Shown here: positions 42,874 through 52,506 of the stretch, one piece after another
Layout: every line of letters starts with the position of its first letter
Numbering within the stretch: position 1 is the first letter of the stretch
Source: Bacteroides sp.
GTDB taxonomy: Bacteria; Bacteroidota; Bacteroidia; Bacteroidales; Bacteroidaceae
Reading direction: 5' to 3'
Assembly (NCBI GenBank): GCA_019414665.1
Contig: DXLO01000017.1
Span: 1 to 53,294 of the forward strand
Length of the DNA stretch: 53,294 nucleotides
Notes under the pieces: model-generated
What the model saw: only the letters and a program-made list of their open reading frames with translations
What the model was told of the DNA's origin: nothing
Databases searched by the model: none
Position numbers and translations under genes: made by a program

Positions 42874-45097
42874 ATGAAAAACATGAATAAAAAAATTAAG
42901 TTATTAGGCATTCTGATGACTGTATCATTTCTATGTTGTTATGCCCAGACAAAAGAGTTCGATCCTTCTCTGGCTCCTAATGTAACCATCGTGAGCCGGC
43001 AATCTCAGGAGGAATGGAACAGTCGCTATATGTGGTATCCGGGACAACTGGCTGCTTTCTACCAGCAACAATGTGCCCGTATCTCAAAAGAGCGTTGTGT
43101 CAATGTATCCGGGTAAATTTTTTGCAAAGAATAATCATGTCTGGTTCAGAAAAGAGGTAAGATTGAAAAAGGAAAGTAGTCTTTGCTGGGAGGGTCCGTC
43201 GGATATTGTTCTTTATATAAATGGTGTAAAACAGTCTGTTTCCGGTAAACAGGTTATTTTACCCGTGGGCAGATCCTCTTTATTGTTTGAGGTGACAACG
43301 GATGACTCATTACCTTGTATCATTCTGAAAGGGGCGGGACTGGAAAATCCGGATGAATGGCAAGTCAGCATGGATAAAGAGCATTGGACAATACCCGAGA
43401 GTGCCGTCATGTATAATAAACCGGGCGTGCTGCCGGATGCTCCGCAAGATATGACAGCCCGGATTAAACCTTCACAAATACTCCCCATGCGCAATGCTGA
43501 GATGCAAGGTAAAGACGGAATTAGTATCGGAAAGAATGGTTATGTCCTCATCGACTTTTTCCATCTTGAGATTGGAACACTGACCTTTCAAGCGAAAGGA
43601 AAGGGAACTATAACCGTACGCGTTGGCGAAACTCCCGAAGAAGCACTGGAACGGGATGATAAGAAACTGGAACAATATCCATTGGCTCCTGTTACCTTGT
43701 CAGAAGAAGGAGGCACCATCACTTTGCCGGAACGCGCTCTCCGATATGTTTCACTGGAATGCGACAAGGGGGCTGAGATTACCTCCCTTCGTTTTGATGC
43801 GTCATTGTGGCCGGTAGAGCACCAGATGCAGTTTGAAACGGATGATGATTATGTGAACAACCTGTTCAAAATGAGCAGTGCGACATTGCATACTAGTATG
43901 CACCGCTTTTATCTGGACGGGGTGAAGCGTGATTTTCTTCCCTGGTCCATGGATGCGCTGGTCAGCACCCTGGCGGGGGATTATCTTTTCGGTGACCAGC
44001 AGGTGTCAAAAAACGGAATTTCCATAGCACTGATGCCGCTTGATCCGCAGAAATCAGATATAGGGATTCTTGATTATCCGTTGCATGCCCTGTTCGGCCT
44101 GAAACAGAACTATCTGCGTTTCGGTGACTTGACCACTTCCCTTCAATACAAAGACCGCATCATCCAGTTGCTTGATTTTTATGCCTCCATCGTGGATGAG
44201 AATGGTTTTGTACACGGCAATTATGGAGACAGACAGTTCGGTTATACCCCCGGATGGTCCACTTATAACGGTCCTGCCCGGAAAGGGGTGGCGGCCTATG
44301 CCCAGATCATGCTCTATTATAATTATGTGACCGGAGCTTATTTCGCGGATCTGTGGAAGGAGAGTGCATTGGCGGACAGATACCGCAAGTTGGCCCGGAA
44401 TCTGAAAAAGAAGATTTTTGAACATTTTTGGGATAATGACCGGAAAGTCTTCATCAACGGTACAATGAATGACAATGTGACTGTGGACAAGCGTATTTCG
44501 CATCATGCCCAATATTGGGGAATACTGGCCGATATCTTTCCCAAAGAACATTATGACAACCTGTTTGAAAATGTTCTGCCGAATTTGCCGAACTATTATG
44601 AGGTGGTCAGTTATGAGAAGGGTTATGAGTTTCTGGCTTATGCCAAAGCCGGGCGGATAAAAGAGTTATGGGATCATATCTATGGTGTGTTCGGCGACTG
44701 GATGGATCAGGGACATACCCGTTTCCCGGAGAACTTTATGATGAATGCCTCCAGGGCCCGTCAACTGGTATTTTATAATCGTCCGTACGGCCTGAGTCTT
44801 TGTCATGGGGCGAATGGAGTCCCGGTAGTGGTAGGCGCATTGAACGGTCTTATCGGTTTCAGCCAGTCTTCGATGAAGACGAATGAATATACCATTAAAC
44901 CGGAGTTACTCCATTTGAAGTGGATTCATTCCAGAATTCCGGTAAAGGAAGGATATATTGTCTTGAAACTGAATGCCGAGGGGGAGAGCACTATTGACAT
45001 TCCGGCAGGATGTACAGTCAGAATTATAAAAAAGATCGGAAAGAAGCCACTGGTACTGAGAGAACAGGGCGGGTACAGCTTTCGGTTGAAGGACTGA
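42874..45097 (+). pseudogene. GH78-like alpha-L-rhamnosidase, interrupted by a frameshift
   Basis: The first frame (42874-43116) has a signal peptide (LLGILMTVSFLCCYAQ) and reads to ISKERCVNVSG before a stop. The second frame, from about 43100 to 45097, continues YPGKFFAKNNHVWFRKEVRL through beta domains to an (alpha/alpha)6 barrel with LDGVKRDFLPWSMDALVSTL, similar to the catalytic region of GH78. One extra base near 43096-43113, for example in GGG, would explain the shift. The main part has no signal peptide of its own, so export is lost unless the shift is reversed or misread. It is more GC-rich than the preceding AT-rich enzymes. Confidence 0.8.
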
Positions 45098-45177
45098 GCG
45101 TTGAATAGAAAAAAGTGTCTGTTCAATAGCCATATTCTTTATTAAGTCATTCTTAATGTACTTGATTAAACCGACAA

Positions 45178-45209
45178 GTTGCAAGTTCTTGAATTTCTTC
45201 CTAGCTTTG
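45178..45209 (+). promoter_or_regulatory. Promoter of the membrane regulator gene
   Basis: TAGCTTTG at 45202-45209 matches TAnnTTTG exactly, and GTTG at 45178-45181 lies at the expected -33 distance. The ATG at 45249 follows after a leader of about 33 bases. Confidence 0.5.
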
Positions 45210-45248
45210 TATTCGTTTGTTTTCAACAGGAGTACTTGCGTGAAGAAT

Positions 45249-48035
45249 ATGAAAAACATAGGAAGGATAGTATTACCAATCATTATTTTGTTATTGACTG
45301 TGCGGATAAATGCCGTTCCGGTCAAAGCATTTGATATGATAGTAAGAAACCTTCCTAATTCGGAACAGTTGCCGACCAAAGAATTGCTTTGTATCTTCCA
45401 GGATTCGGAAGGATATATGTGGTATGGCACTGAGGGGGGAGGTTTGTGTCGTGATGATGGATATATGGTGAAAGTGTTCCGTTCTGATTTCAAAAATCCG
45501 GGAATCTTGGAAAACAACAGTGTGACGTGTATTACTGAAGACGGTGAAGGGAAAATATGGTTTGGAACGAAGCGTGGCGCCTATATTTTGTCAAAAACAG
45601 ATTATGAGATAAGGGCGCTTGCTGATGAAACGATAAAGAGCTGGACTATAACTACAATGACAGCGACGTCTGATGGTACGATCTGGATTTCGACTAACAG
45701 GCATTTGTTTCGATACAATGAGTCAGGGGAAAGAACCGGAAAATACATTCTTAAATGGAAAGGACGGGAGAATACCGTCAATTCTATTTATGAGGATAAG
45801 AAACAGACTGTTTGGGTAACTCAAGCAAAAGGCGGGCTTTTTTGCTATGATAAGGTAAAGGACTCTTTTATTTCATATCCTTGGCCCTATGATGAGTATC
45901 CCACAAGCATGACGGAAGATCATAACACTCCGTATTATTGGGTTACTACTTGGGGAAAAGGAATTGTACGTTTTGACCCCAAGGCACAGGATACGGACAA
46001 AATGTTTGGATTGCAAACAGTGGATAATGCGTCTTCTAACTCCGATGCCCGAAAGCTTCATCATATCATACAAGATTCTGTTAAGGGATATTTGTGGGTG
46101 ACTGCGGCAGATAACTTATATGCCTATAAAATAACGGCCGATGCATCCTTGGATAAGGTGGATCTCTCCCGTTTATTATCAGCTGACAGGAAAATCCTCA
46201 CAAAGATTCTTTCCGATCAATCCGGAAATTTATGGGTGACAGGTTATTATCCTTCTTCTTTCATTATTTCTTTTCTACCCAATGAAGTGCTTCCTTTGTC
46301 TATGGAAGGGGTAAAGCAAAATCTGGGGGTAATCGCATCTCCTATGCAGTTTTCTCAAGAGAAAAATTATTATTGGATCAGGCAAAAGAAATTGGGGCTG
46401 TATGCTTATGATCCCCAAAGAGATCGTATGTCTGTTGTTAAGAATGACAGGGAGCTTTCTTTTTTCTTTGAGAGGCCATCGGATAGAGAGGGAATCTATA
46501 TGGTAAGGGATCATTCGGTAATTTTAATTCGGTATAAGGAGGACCGGCTTTTTGAATCCATCGTATGTACCATACCCATTAAACAAGGTGAGCGTATCCG
46601 TGCTTTGCATGATGACCGTCGTGGGAATCTTTGGATAGGGACTACTTACCATTTATTCCGGTATAGCTTGGAGGAAGGCCGATTGACTACAGTTTGTGAT
46701 GATGTTGGTTTTATAAATGCTATCGTTTCGTCTAATGAAGGAGTTGTTTATTTTGCAACTGAAAGTAGAGGGTTGTGGAGAATTTCCGGAGAAAGCCGGT
46801 TGCAAATAAAGGATACAGGAGAAAATTATTCGGTATTGACTGTTGCACCGGACAACAATCTTTGGGTGGGTACTAAACAGGGCAATGTGTATAGTTATTC
46901 TCCGGATACGAATGATTTTATTTCCCGGACAAAAGATTGTGGATTGACAGGGGATGCTGTGTTGGATATAAAGTCGGATGACGATGGGAATCTTTGGATT
47001 CTTACATCACAGCGGGTGATGGTCTATCATCCCGGAACACATATCTTTACTATGATGTCTTGTACTGATTCTTGGATAAATCTGGAAGATTTCCAGTCAT
47101 TGTATAAAGATCCTCGGGGAGAAATGAGTGTGGGTGGACGAGGTGGAATTGTGACTTTTCCTCACTATAATGAAAAAAAGAGGAGGATACCTGAACCAAC
47201 GGTGCATTTGACATCCGTCGAAATGAATAACACCTCTGAAATCGGGGTGGATAATCAAAAGAAAATAAGCCTGTCTCCTCATGAGAGAAATGTGAAATTG
47301 TTTTTTTCTACTTTTGACCATTTGAATACGGATAAGGTAAGATATGCTTATCGTTATAAACAAAGAAACGATAATTGGGTGGCCTTGCCGGCAGGGGAAA
47401 ATAGTATCGGATTGTCAGATTTGTCAAAGGGGGAATTTGAACTGGAAGTCCGTGTTACAGATGAGAATGGGCTGTGGAGTAAGAGTACATTAACGGTCAT
47501 GATCCAGTGTTTGCCTGCTTGGTATGAAACAGGTTGGGCGTATTTGTTTTATGTGCTTGTTGTTTTATCGGTTGTTTGGGGATTGGGCCGGATGTATATG
47601 AAATTACGGAAGTCCATTGTTGCACAGACTGTTCTGCCACTGGAACAAAATCCGGAGCAAAGGCATGAGATAGATCCATTGTCGGAAGAAGGAAAAGTAG
47701 AAGCGAATTCTATTTCAGCATCTGATGAGCAATTAATAAGGAAGGCATTGGATATGGTTGAGAAGAACCTTAGTAATCCTGAATATTCCATAGAAGATTT
47801 AAGTAGGGATATGTGCATGAGCCGTGCTACTCTTTATCGTAAGATTACATCCATCACCGGAAGCTCGCCTTCTGATTTTGTGAAGAATGTACGTCTTCGT
47901 AAAGCTGCCGAATTATTGAAAGAGGGAGGGCTTACCATTGCTGAGATAGCTGATAAGGTTGGTTTTAATACACCTAGTTATTTCACAAAATCATTCAAGA
48001 AACTGTTTGGGGTGTTGCCTACACAATATAAATAA
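45249..48035 (+). CDS. Membrane-spanning one-component regulator: two-propeller sensor, Y_Y_Y, TM, AraC HTH, no kinase
   Basis: A 928-residue regulator from MKNIGRIVLPIIILLLTVRI. The periplasmic part is a long Reg_prop repeat series (repeated G.lWigT and NLWVGTKQGNVY type blades) and a Y_Y_Y domain (about 690-757). One transmembrane helix (about 761-783, WAYLFYVLVVLSVVWGLG) is followed by a linker of roughly 40 residues and a C-terminal AraC HTH (about 825-928: LSRDMCMSRATLYRKITS, IAEIADKVGFNTPSYFTKSF). HisKA, HATPase and receiver domains, standard in hybrid two-component systems of about 1300-1400 residues, are absent. The longer frame from 45156 is rejected. Confidence 0.9.
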   Translation: MKNIGRIVLPIIILLLTVRINAVPVKAFDMIVRNLPNSEQLPTKELLCIFQDSEGYMWYGTEGGGLCRDDGYMVKVFRSDFKNPGILENNSVTCITEDGEGKIWFGTKRGAYILSKTDYEIRALADETIKSWTITTMTATSDGTIWISTNRHLFRYNESGERTGKYILKWKGRENTVNSIYEDKKQTVWVTQAKGGLFCYDKVKDSFISYPWPYDEYPTSMTEDHNTPYYWVTTWGKGIVRFDPKAQDTDKMFGLQTVDNASSNSDARKLHHIIQDSVKGYLWVTAADNLYAYKITADASLDKVDLSRLLSADRKILTKILSDQSGNLWVTGYYPSSFIISFLPNEVLPLSMEGVKQNLGVIASPMQFSQEKNYYWIRQKKLGLYAYDPQRDRMSVVKNDRELSFFFERPSDREGIYMVRDHSVILIRYKEDRLFESIVCTIPIKQGERIRALHDDRRGNLWIGTTYHLFRYSLEEGRLTTVCDDVGFINAIVSSNEGVVYFATESRGLWRISGESRLQIKDTGENYSVLTVAPDNNLWVGTKQGNVYSYSPDTNDFISRTKDCGLTGDAVLDIKSDDDGNLWILTSQRVMVYHPGTHIFTMMSCTDSWINLEDFQSLYKDPRGEMSVGGRGGIVTFPHYNEKKRRIPEPTVHLTSVEMNNTSEIGVDNQKKISLSPHERNVKLFFSTFDHLNTDKVRYAYRYKQRNDNWVALPAGENSIGLSDLSKGEFELEVRVTDENGLWSKSTLTVMIQCLPAWYETGWAYLFYVLVVLSVVWGLGRMYMKLRKSIVAQTVLPLEQNPEQRHEIDPLSEEGKVEANSISASDEQLIRKALDMVEKNLSNPEYSIEDLSRDMCMSRATLYRKITSITGSSPSDFVKNVRLRKAAELLKEGGLTIAEIADKVGFNTPSYFTKSFKKLFGVLPTQYK

Positions 48036-48159
48036 GTGATGTTTTAGTGATAAGAAGGAGATAGCTTTTGTGGCAGTTGATGGAGGAATAATTATAAATA
48101 TGATTCATAAAGTTCAATTAAAGTGTATAAATTTCCATGTTAATGAACAAAAATACATT

Positions 48160-48188
48160 TTTGGGCTTTATAAATAACGATATATTTG
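48160..48188 (+). promoter_or_regulatory. Promoter of the aldehyde dehydrogenase gene
   Basis: TTTG (48160-48163) and TATATTTG (48181-48188) match both elements of the Bacteroidetes promoter with a 17-base spacer. Transcription would start near 48195, about 55 bases before the ATG. Confidence 0.65.
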
Positions 48189-48250
48189 TAAAATGCTGCT
48201 TGAATATTTCAGATTGAAAGAAATAAGGTACTCATTTTACATTTAAGACC

Positions 48251-49687
48251 ATGAAAGAACTAAAGATGTACATCGATGGGCGATTCATCGAAAACCAATC
48301 CGATAAGTGGATTGATGTATTGAACCCTTCTACGGAAGAAGTGATATCTAAAATGCCTGATGGCACACCGGAAGATGCACGTGCTGCTATAAATGCTGCC
48401 GTGAAGGCACAGCTTTCTTGGGAGAGTCTTACCTCTATTGAACGTGCCGGCTATTTAACTCGGATTGCACAAGGTATCCGCAAGCGGGAACAGGAATTGA
48501 CTGATATTATTATCCGGGAGGGTGGAAAAACAAGAGGATTAGCTAATGTAGAGGTGTTATTTACGGCTGATTACCTTGATTATATGGCCGGATGGGCCCG
48601 TCGCTATGAAGGGGAAATCATTCCTAGTGACCGTCCTCACGAAAATATATTTGTCTTTAAGAAACCTATTGGGGTGACAACAGGCATCCTGCCTTGGAAT
48701 TTTCCTTTTTTCTTGATTGCCCGTAAGGCCGCTCCTGCTCTGTTGACGGGGAATACAATTGTGGTAAAGCCGAGTCAGCTGACACCGGAAAACGCGTATG
48801 TTTTCGCACAGATTGTAGATGAAGTTGGGTTGCCTAAAGGTGTATTCAATCTGGTGAACGGTCGTGGTTCGGTGATTGGACATGAATTGGCTGCTAACCC
48901 CAAAGTAGGTATGGTTAGTCTGACTGGAAGTGTGGAGGCTGGAATACAGACTATGGCAGCCGCTTCTACCAATGTGACGAAGGTTTCTTTGGAATTGGGA
49001 GGGAAGGCTCCCGGTATTGTAATGCCGGATGCAGATTTGGATTTAGCTGTAAAATCCATTATTGCTTCGCGTGTTATTAATACAGGACAGGTATGTAATT
49101 GCTGTGAGCGCGTGTATGTACATTCTAGTATAAAAGAGGCTTTTCTTGAGAAATTGTTGGCAGGATTCAAGCAGGTGAAAGTGGGTGATCCGAATCAGTA
49201 TACAGACCTCGATATGGGTCCGTTGATTGATGCCAATGCACTGAAATCAGTAGAAGAGAAAGTGAAAAAAGCTATTGAGCAGGGAGCTGAGTTGCTATGC
49301 GGTGGTCATCGTATCGGTACTAAAGGATATTTCTTTGAACCGACGATTTTGACTAATTGTACCCAAAAGATGGATATTATTCAGGAAGAAACTTTTGGAC
49401 CGGTACTTCCGGTTGTTGAGTTTACAGAGGTGGAAGACGCCATTGCCTGGGCTAATGATTGTGAATATGGGCTGACTTCTTCTATTTATACCCAGAACCT
49501 GGATATGACATTCAAATTGATTCGTGCGTTGAAATTTGGTGAAACTTATGTGAATCGTGAGAATTTTGAGGCGATGCAGGGATTCCATGCCGGATGGCGT
49601 AAATCTGGTATCGGCGGCGCGGATGGTAAACATGGGCTGGAAGAGTATTTGCAGACGCAGCTGGTTTATTTGGAAACTAAAGGCTGA
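48251..49687 (+). CDS. aldA: Lactaldehyde dehydrogenase (AldA)
   Basis: A 478-residue NAD-dependent cytoplasmic aldehyde dehydrogenase, close in length and sequence to E. coli AldA: MYIDGRFIENQSDKWIDVLN, TGILPWNFPFFLIARKAAPA, VSLELGGKAPGIVMPDADLD with the catalytic Glu, and TGQVCNCCERV with the nucleophile Cys282. It oxidises L-lactaldehyde from rhamnose or fucose catabolism to lactate, and can take glycolaldehyde. It has its own promoter. Placement between the regulator and the GH43-like gene links the locus to a deoxysugar-containing glycan. Confidence 0.93.
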   Translation: MKELKMYIDGRFIENQSDKWIDVLNPSTEEVISKMPDGTPEDARAAINAAVKAQLSWESLTSIERAGYLTRIAQGIRKREQELTDIIIREGGKTRGLANVEVLFTADYLDYMAGWARRYEGEIIPSDRPHENIFVFKKPIGVTTGILPWNFPFFLIARKAAPALLTGNTIVVKPSQLTPENAYVFAQIVDEVGLPKGVFNLVNGRGSVIGHELAANPKVGMVSLTGSVEAGIQTMAAASTNVTKVSLELGGKAPGIVMPDADLDLAVKSIIASRVINTGQVCNCCERVYVHSSIKEAFLEKLLAGFKQVKVGDPNQYTDLDMGPLIDANALKSVEEKVKKAIEQGAELLCGGHRIGTKGYFFEPTILTNCTQKMDIIQEETFGPVLPVVEFTEVEDAIAWANDCEYGLTSSIYTQNLDMTFKLIRALKFGETYVNRENFEAMQGFHAGWRKSGIGGADGKHGLEEYLQTQLVYLETKG

Positions 49688-49872
49688 TTCTCATCATTAT
49701 TCTATGTAGGATTGTCTCGGGATATAATTCGTATTTTATGTCTCGAGATACATCTTGTTATATGATGGATATTTATTATTGATTTAGATTGATACTTTAA
49801 GAAGTATAGAGTACAAAATACTTGTTGTTTCGTCCTGTTGGAAAAGGTTTATTCATCATAAAACAGCATGCT

Positions 49873-50877
49873 ATGAAATTGTTTTTTTCCTTCGTTTTTG
49901 CCTTATTGGCTTTTACAGCTTGTACAAAACCCGAAAAGGAAGTCTATATCTTCACTTCTCATCGTGAGCCGGCATTGGACGGGTTACATTATCTTTACAG
50001 CTATGACGGCTATCATTGGGATAGTATCGCAGGTTCATGGTTGAAACCGGAAATAGGAAATAAGACTCCTTATTATAATTATTTCACTAAACAGACCGAA
50101 GAACAGAAATATGCTCCCAATTCGATGATGCGTGATCCGTCCATGACCCAAGGCCCGGATGGAACTTTCCATTTAGTGTGGACAATCAGTTGGAATGGAG
50201 AACAGGGATTTGGTTATGCCAGTTCTAAAGACTTGATTCATTGGAGTGAACAACGCGAAATCAAAGTGATGAAAGACTCTTTGACTAACAATGTGTGGGC
50301 ACCGGAAGTTTTCTATGATGATGAAAAGGAACAGTTCATCGTTGCCTGGTCTTCTGCCATTCCTGTAGAAAGATATACGGCAGCCGATAGTTTGGGAGCT
50401 AATAAAAGTCACCGTGCCTATTATACCACGACCAAGGATTTCCAAACGTTTACTCCTGCAAAGGCGTTTTATGATCCGGGATTTAATTCTATTGACGGAT
50501 TTATAGTAAAGCGTGATAAAAACGACTATGTATTAATTATAAAAGACAATCGCAAGCCTGGTTACAGTGATTTGTTCTGTGTATCCGGGCCATCGGCAGA
50601 AGGACCTTATGCTGATCCGTCAGTAAAATTTGCACCGACTTACTCTGAAGGTCCGTGTGCCGTGAAAGTAGGTGATGAATGGTTGATTTATTTTGATGTT
50701 TATCGGGAAGGACGGTTTGGAGCCGTGTCTACAAAAGACTTCAAGAACTTTACTCCCATTGACGATCAGATTTCTATTCCGCAAGGACATAAGCATGGTA
50801 CTATCATAGAAGTTCCCGAATCAGTTTTGCTCAACCTGAAAGCGGAGGAAGCTAAAAGATTCCCTCAAAAAGACTAG
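49873..50877 (+). CDS. GH43-like five-bladed propeller glycosidase lipoprotein
   Basis: A 334-residue envelope lipoprotein: signal and lipobox in KLFFSFVFALLAFTAC, then propeller strands. Candidate catalytic residues are Asp in MMRDPSMTQGPDGTFHLVWT (base), Asp in FNSIDGFIVKRDKND and Glu in YSEGPCAVKVGDEWLIYFD (acid; SEGP is typical of GH43). Such enzymes remove arabinose, xylose or galactose side groups. The start at 49873 (MKLFFSF) is preferred, because the upstream 17 codons spoil the signal peptide. The subfamily cannot be assigned by eye. Confidence 0.8.
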   Translation: MKLFFSFVFALLAFTACTKPEKEVYIFTSHREPALDGLHYLYSYDGYHWDSIAGSWLKPEIGNKTPYYNYFTKQTEEQKYAPNSMMRDPSMTQGPDGTFHLVWTISWNGEQGFGYASSKDLIHWSEQREIKVMKDSLTNNVWAPEVFYDDEKEQFIVAWSSAIPVERYTAADSLGANKSHRAYYTTTKDFQTFTPAKAFYDPGFNSIDGFIVKRDKNDYVLIIKDNRKPGYSDLFCVSGPSAEGPYADPSVKFAPTYSEGPCAVKVGDEWLIYFDVYREGRFGAVSTKDFKNFTPIDDQISIPQGHKHGTIIEVPESVLLNLKAEEAKRFPQKD

Positions 50878-50946
50878 TTATTACCCAGAATTGTCTGCTT
50901 GAATAAGTTACTTTGGGCTTTTGAAATTTATAAGATGAATGCACAA

Positions 50947-52410
50947 ATGAAAAACAAGAATCTAGTATTATTATTCCTTCTTCTGATGGTGGAAGGAGGG
51001 CTGCTTTCGGCAGCAGCACAGAGCAAATCGTCGGTTTATAAGCCTTGGAGTCATGGACAACTGAAAGTAAGTAAAGAGAACCGTTATCTGATGAATGCGG
51101 ACGGAACTCCTTTTTTCTGGTTGGGGGATACGGGATGGCTGTTGCCCGAGAAACTGAATAGAGATGAGGCTGCTTATTATCTGGAACATTGTCGTCAGGC
51201 AGGTTTCAATGTGGTGCAGGTACAGACTATAAATGGAGTTCCTGCCATGAATTTCTATGGCCAGTATTCCATGATAGATGGTTTCAATTTTAAGAATATA
51301 GACAGAAAAGGAGTTTACGGGTATTGGGACCACATGGATTATATTATTCAGAAAGCTGAGCAGAACGGCATTTACATAGCGATGGTATGTATCTGGGGAG
51401 GGCTTGTGCGCTCCGGAAAGATGAATGTTGAAGAGGCCAAAGCGTATGGTAGATTTTTAGGTGAACGATATAAAGATGCTCCTAATATTATTTGGGTAAT
51501 CGGTGGAGATACTTATGCTGACCGGAATACTGAGATTTGGGAGGCGTTGGCGAATAGTATTCTTGCTGTGGACGAGAATCATATCATGACCTTTCATCCG
51601 TTTGGTCGTACATCCAGTGCTACCCATCTGAATAATAAGGAGTGGATGGATATGAATATGTTCCAAAGTGGACACAGGCGTTATGGCCAGAAAAAAGGAG
51701 ATGGTGATACTTCTGTTACGGGATTGGAGGAAGACAATTGGCGTTATGTAGAAGAGGCTTTGTCCATGACTCCACTGAAGCCTGTTCTGGATGCAGAACC
51801 CAGTTATGAAGGTATTCCTCAGGGATTGCATGATCCTGCCCAGCCACGCTGGCGTGACTGTGATGTGAGACGCTATGGATATTGGTCTGTTTTTGCGGGC
51901 TCTTGCGGACATACATACGGACATAATAATATCATGCAGTTCTTGAAACCGGGTACACCCGGTGGGTATGGAGCTGATGGAATAGAGAAACCTTGGTATA
52001 AAGCAATGCAGGATCCCGGCTTCAATCAGATGAAATATCTGAAGAATCTGATGTTAACTTTCCCTTATTTTGAACGTGTACCGGATCAAAGTGTAATTGC
52101 CGGTACGAATGGGAATCGTTATGACAGAGCCATTGCGACTCGAGGAAAGGATTATTTGTTAGTATACAATTACTCCGGAAATCCGATGTCTGTTGACTTG
52201 ACTAAAATCAGTGGCGCAAAAAAGAAAGTATGGTGGTATAGTCCTAAAGATGGAAAACTTTCTTTTATAGGAGAATTTGATAGTAAAATTACTCCTTTTA
52301 CCTATGACGGCAGTTATAATCGGGATAATGACCAGGTATTAATTGCTATAGATTCAAGCAAGAATTATATTTCTACCGAATGGCTGGAACTTCCTATGGT
52401 AAATCAATAG
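50947..52410 (+). CDS. GH140-like (DUF4038, apiosidase-type) exported glycoside hydrolase
   Basis: A 487-residue exported TIM-barrel protein with a C-terminal collagenase-type beta-sandwich domain (WWYSPKDGKLSFIGEFDSKI). The signal peptide ends near SAAAQ. DUF4038 marks are FFWLGDTGWLLPEKLNRDEA, WVIGGDTY with Asp about 188, and PVLDAEPSYEG with Glu about 284. These match the acid/base and nucleophile positions I recall for the founding apiosidase that acts on rhamnogalacturonan II side chains. An ATG four codons earlier (50935) is possible. It lies 69 bases after the GH43-like gene. Confidence 0.82.
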   Translation: MKNKNLVLLFLLLMVEGGLLSAAAQSKSSVYKPWSHGQLKVSKENRYLMNADGTPFFWLGDTGWLLPEKLNRDEAAYYLEHCRQAGFNVVQVQTINGVPAMNFYGQYSMIDGFNFKNIDRKGVYGYWDHMDYIIQKAEQNGIYIAMVCIWGGLVRSGKMNVEEAKAYGRFLGERYKDAPNIIWVIGGDTYADRNTEIWEALANSILAVDENHIMTFHPFGRTSSATHLNNKEWMDMNMFQSGHRRYGQKKGDGDTSVTGLEEDNWRYVEEALSMTPLKPVLDAEPSYEGIPQGLHDPAQPRWRDCDVRRYGYWSVFAGSCGHTYGHNNIMQFLKPGTPGGYGADGIEKPWYKAMQDPGFNQMKYLKNLMLTFPYFERVPDQSVIAGTNGNRYDRAIATRGKDYLLVYNYSGNPMSVDLTKISGAKKKVWWYSPKDGKLSFIGEFDSKITPFTYDGSYNRDNDQVLIAIDSSKNYISTEWLELPMVNQ

Positions 52411-52481
52411 CATTTTTAAGGAATACAGCCAAAAAGTCTTATTAAGTCTTAATGAAACGGGAAAAGTCAATGCGGAAATTG

Positions 52482-52489
52482 TAATTTTG
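52482..52489 (+). promoter_or_regulatory. Candidate -7 element for the last gene
   Basis: TAATTTTG matches TAnnTTTG, 18 bases before the ATG at 52507. No -33 TTTG is obvious. Confidence 0.35.
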
Positions 52490-52506
52490 AAAAAACACAT
52501 TTACAA

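Noticed and set aside
45156..45248. N-terminal extension of the membrane regulator from an upstream ATG
   Set aside because: It would place 31 residues before the signal peptide and overlap the promoter element at 45202-45209; the ATG at 45249 gives a normal export signal.
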